DNA from: Candidatus Poribacteria bacterium
GTDB taxonomy: Bacteria > Poribacteria > WGA-4E > UBA9662
Length of the DNA: 6,101 nt
NCBI GenBank assembly: GCA_002729015.1
Contig: PBVO01000080.1
Location: forward strand, 12,100-18,200
Reading direction: 5' to 3'
This document shows positions 5,353 through 6,101 of this stretch, piece after piece. The first letter of the stretch is position 1; each line of letters opens with the position of its first letter. Under the pieces are notes generated by a model. That model was not told where the DNA came from. It saw nothing but the letters and a program-made list of their open reading frames with translations, and ran no database searches. A program made the translations under genes and the position numbers.

Positions 5353-6101
5353 ATGTTCGCTTATGTTATTCGGCGTCTACTACTCTTAATACCAACGCTA
5401 CTCGGCATTTTGACCGTCAATTTTTTCATTATTCAGGTAATGCCGGGTGGTCCAGTAGAACAAATGCTTGCACGTCTTGCAGGAAATGCTACCGATGCTA
5501 CGGAACGTTTTTCTGGTGGTGGTAATAATGGAGAAACACTAAGCAACCAAAGCAATAACCAGAGGGCTAACAGCAAGTATCGAGGTGCGAGAGGGCTGTC
5601 CCCTGATCTGATCGCTGAAATTGAAAAGATGTACGGGATGGATCAACCTATTCATATCCGTTTTGGTAAGATGCTAAAAAATTATTTAGTATTCGATTTC
5701 GGTAACAGTTTCTACCAGGATAGGAAGGTAATTGACCTAGTATTGGATAAGATGCCAGTCTCTATTTCTTTGGGATTATGGACCACTCTACTCGTTTATA
5801 CCATTTCCATACCACTGGGCATCACCAAAGCTGTCCGAGATGGAAGTCGTTTCGATGGCATAACTAGTACCATTATAACTGTTGGTTATGCCATTCCGGT
5901 TTTTCTGTTCGCACTACTATTAATTATCATATTTGCTGGTGGGCGTTACCTGACCTGGTTTCCTTTACGGGGCTTAGTGTCTGAAGGTTGGGATAATTTT
6001 AGCATATGGAACAAAATTATTGATTACCTGTGGCACATGGTACTACCCATTACGGCTTCTGTTGTCACTGGTTTTGCAACCTTAACTCTACTGACAAAAA
6101 A
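5353..6101 (+). CDS. yejB: YejB-type peptide ABC transporter permease (partial, C-terminus off the window)
   Basis: The frame is open from ATG 5353 to the right edge, 249 codons, roughly two thirds of the length I recall for E. coli YejB. Recognition rests on family-typical stretches: AYVIRRLLLLIPTLLGI at residues 3-19, NFFIIQVMPGGP at 23-34, KYRGARGL at 75-82, RFGKMLKNYLVFDFG at 103-117, LPVSI-type MPVSISLGLW at 134-143, GYAIPVFLFALLL at 178-190, and WFPLRGLVS at 202-210. Membrane helices lie at about 9-30, 136-157, 172-196 and 226-248, with a periplasmic Asn/Gly/Ser-rich loop at about 43-75. YejB pairs with YejE and the ATPase YejF, fed by binding protein YejA; in E. coli the system takes up oligopeptides and is the route for microcin C. 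The EAA loop that contacts the ATPase would lie past the edge. No clear Shine-Dalgarno is seen. A yejA gene does not precede it here, unlike the E. coli order. Confidence 0.93.
   Translation, partial: MFAYVIRRLLLLIPTLLGILTVNFFIIQVMPGGPVEQMLARLAGNATDATERFSGGGNNGETLSNQSNNQRANSKYRGARGLSPDLIAEIEKMYGMDQPIHIRFGKMLKNYLVFDFGNSFYQDRKVIDLVLDKMPVSISLGLWTTLLVYTISIPLGITKAVRDGSRFDGITSTIITVGYAIPVFLFALLLIIIFAGGRYLTWFPLRGLVSEGWDNFSIWNKIIDYLWHMVLPITASVVTGFATLTLLTK

Overview
The window looks like AT-rich chromosomal DNA from a Gram-negative bacterium, most likely a proteobacterium. That placement rests on a YejB-type peptide transporter permease and on two proteins carrying OmpA-type peptidoglycan-binding domains. 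I cannot name the genus. No rRNA, tRNA, CRISPR array, insertion sequence or phage gene is visible.

Layout. Positions 1-5122 are a minus-strand gene train of four closely spaced genes, read from right to left. They encode a substrate-binding-protein/OmpA fusion of 619 aa (3263-5122), a membrane-anchored von Willebrand A (VWA) protein of 328 aa with an intact metal site (2249-3235), a second and divergent substrate-binding-protein/OmpA fusion of 536 aa (615-2225), and the first 183 residues of a protein with two membrane helices and a charged helical tail that runs off the left edge (1-551). The spacers are 27, 23 and 63 nt, so this is probably one operon. A 230-nt intergenic region (5123-5352) separates it from a divergent plus-strand gene, yejB, of which about the first 249 codons are present before the right edge.

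How the genes may work together. The two fusions each join a NitT/TauT-like (NMT1/SsuA-type) solute-binding domain to an OmpA-like C-terminal domain, and both have an N-terminal hydrophobic segment. No ABC permease or ATPase belongs to this train. The binding domains are therefore more likely sensory or structural than part of an importer. The VWA protein has a hydrophobic segment at each end, which would place its metal-dependent adhesion domain in the periplasm beside the fusions. The last gene would sit in the inner membrane with its helical part in the cytoplasm. I infer an inner-membrane complex that binds a solute and touches the cell wall, resembling modules I recall beside TelA/XpaC-type stress genes. 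The first fusion keeps the Asp and Arg expected to hold peptidoglycan, while the second has lost both. YejB belongs to an oligopeptide/microcin C ABC importer and is probably a neighbour only.

Regulation. The intergenic region holds a strong extended -10 promoter for yejB and a pair of overlapping candidate promoters pointing outward. A Shine-Dalgarno sequence is evident only for the first gene of the minus-strand train; the others and yejB have weak or no visible ones.
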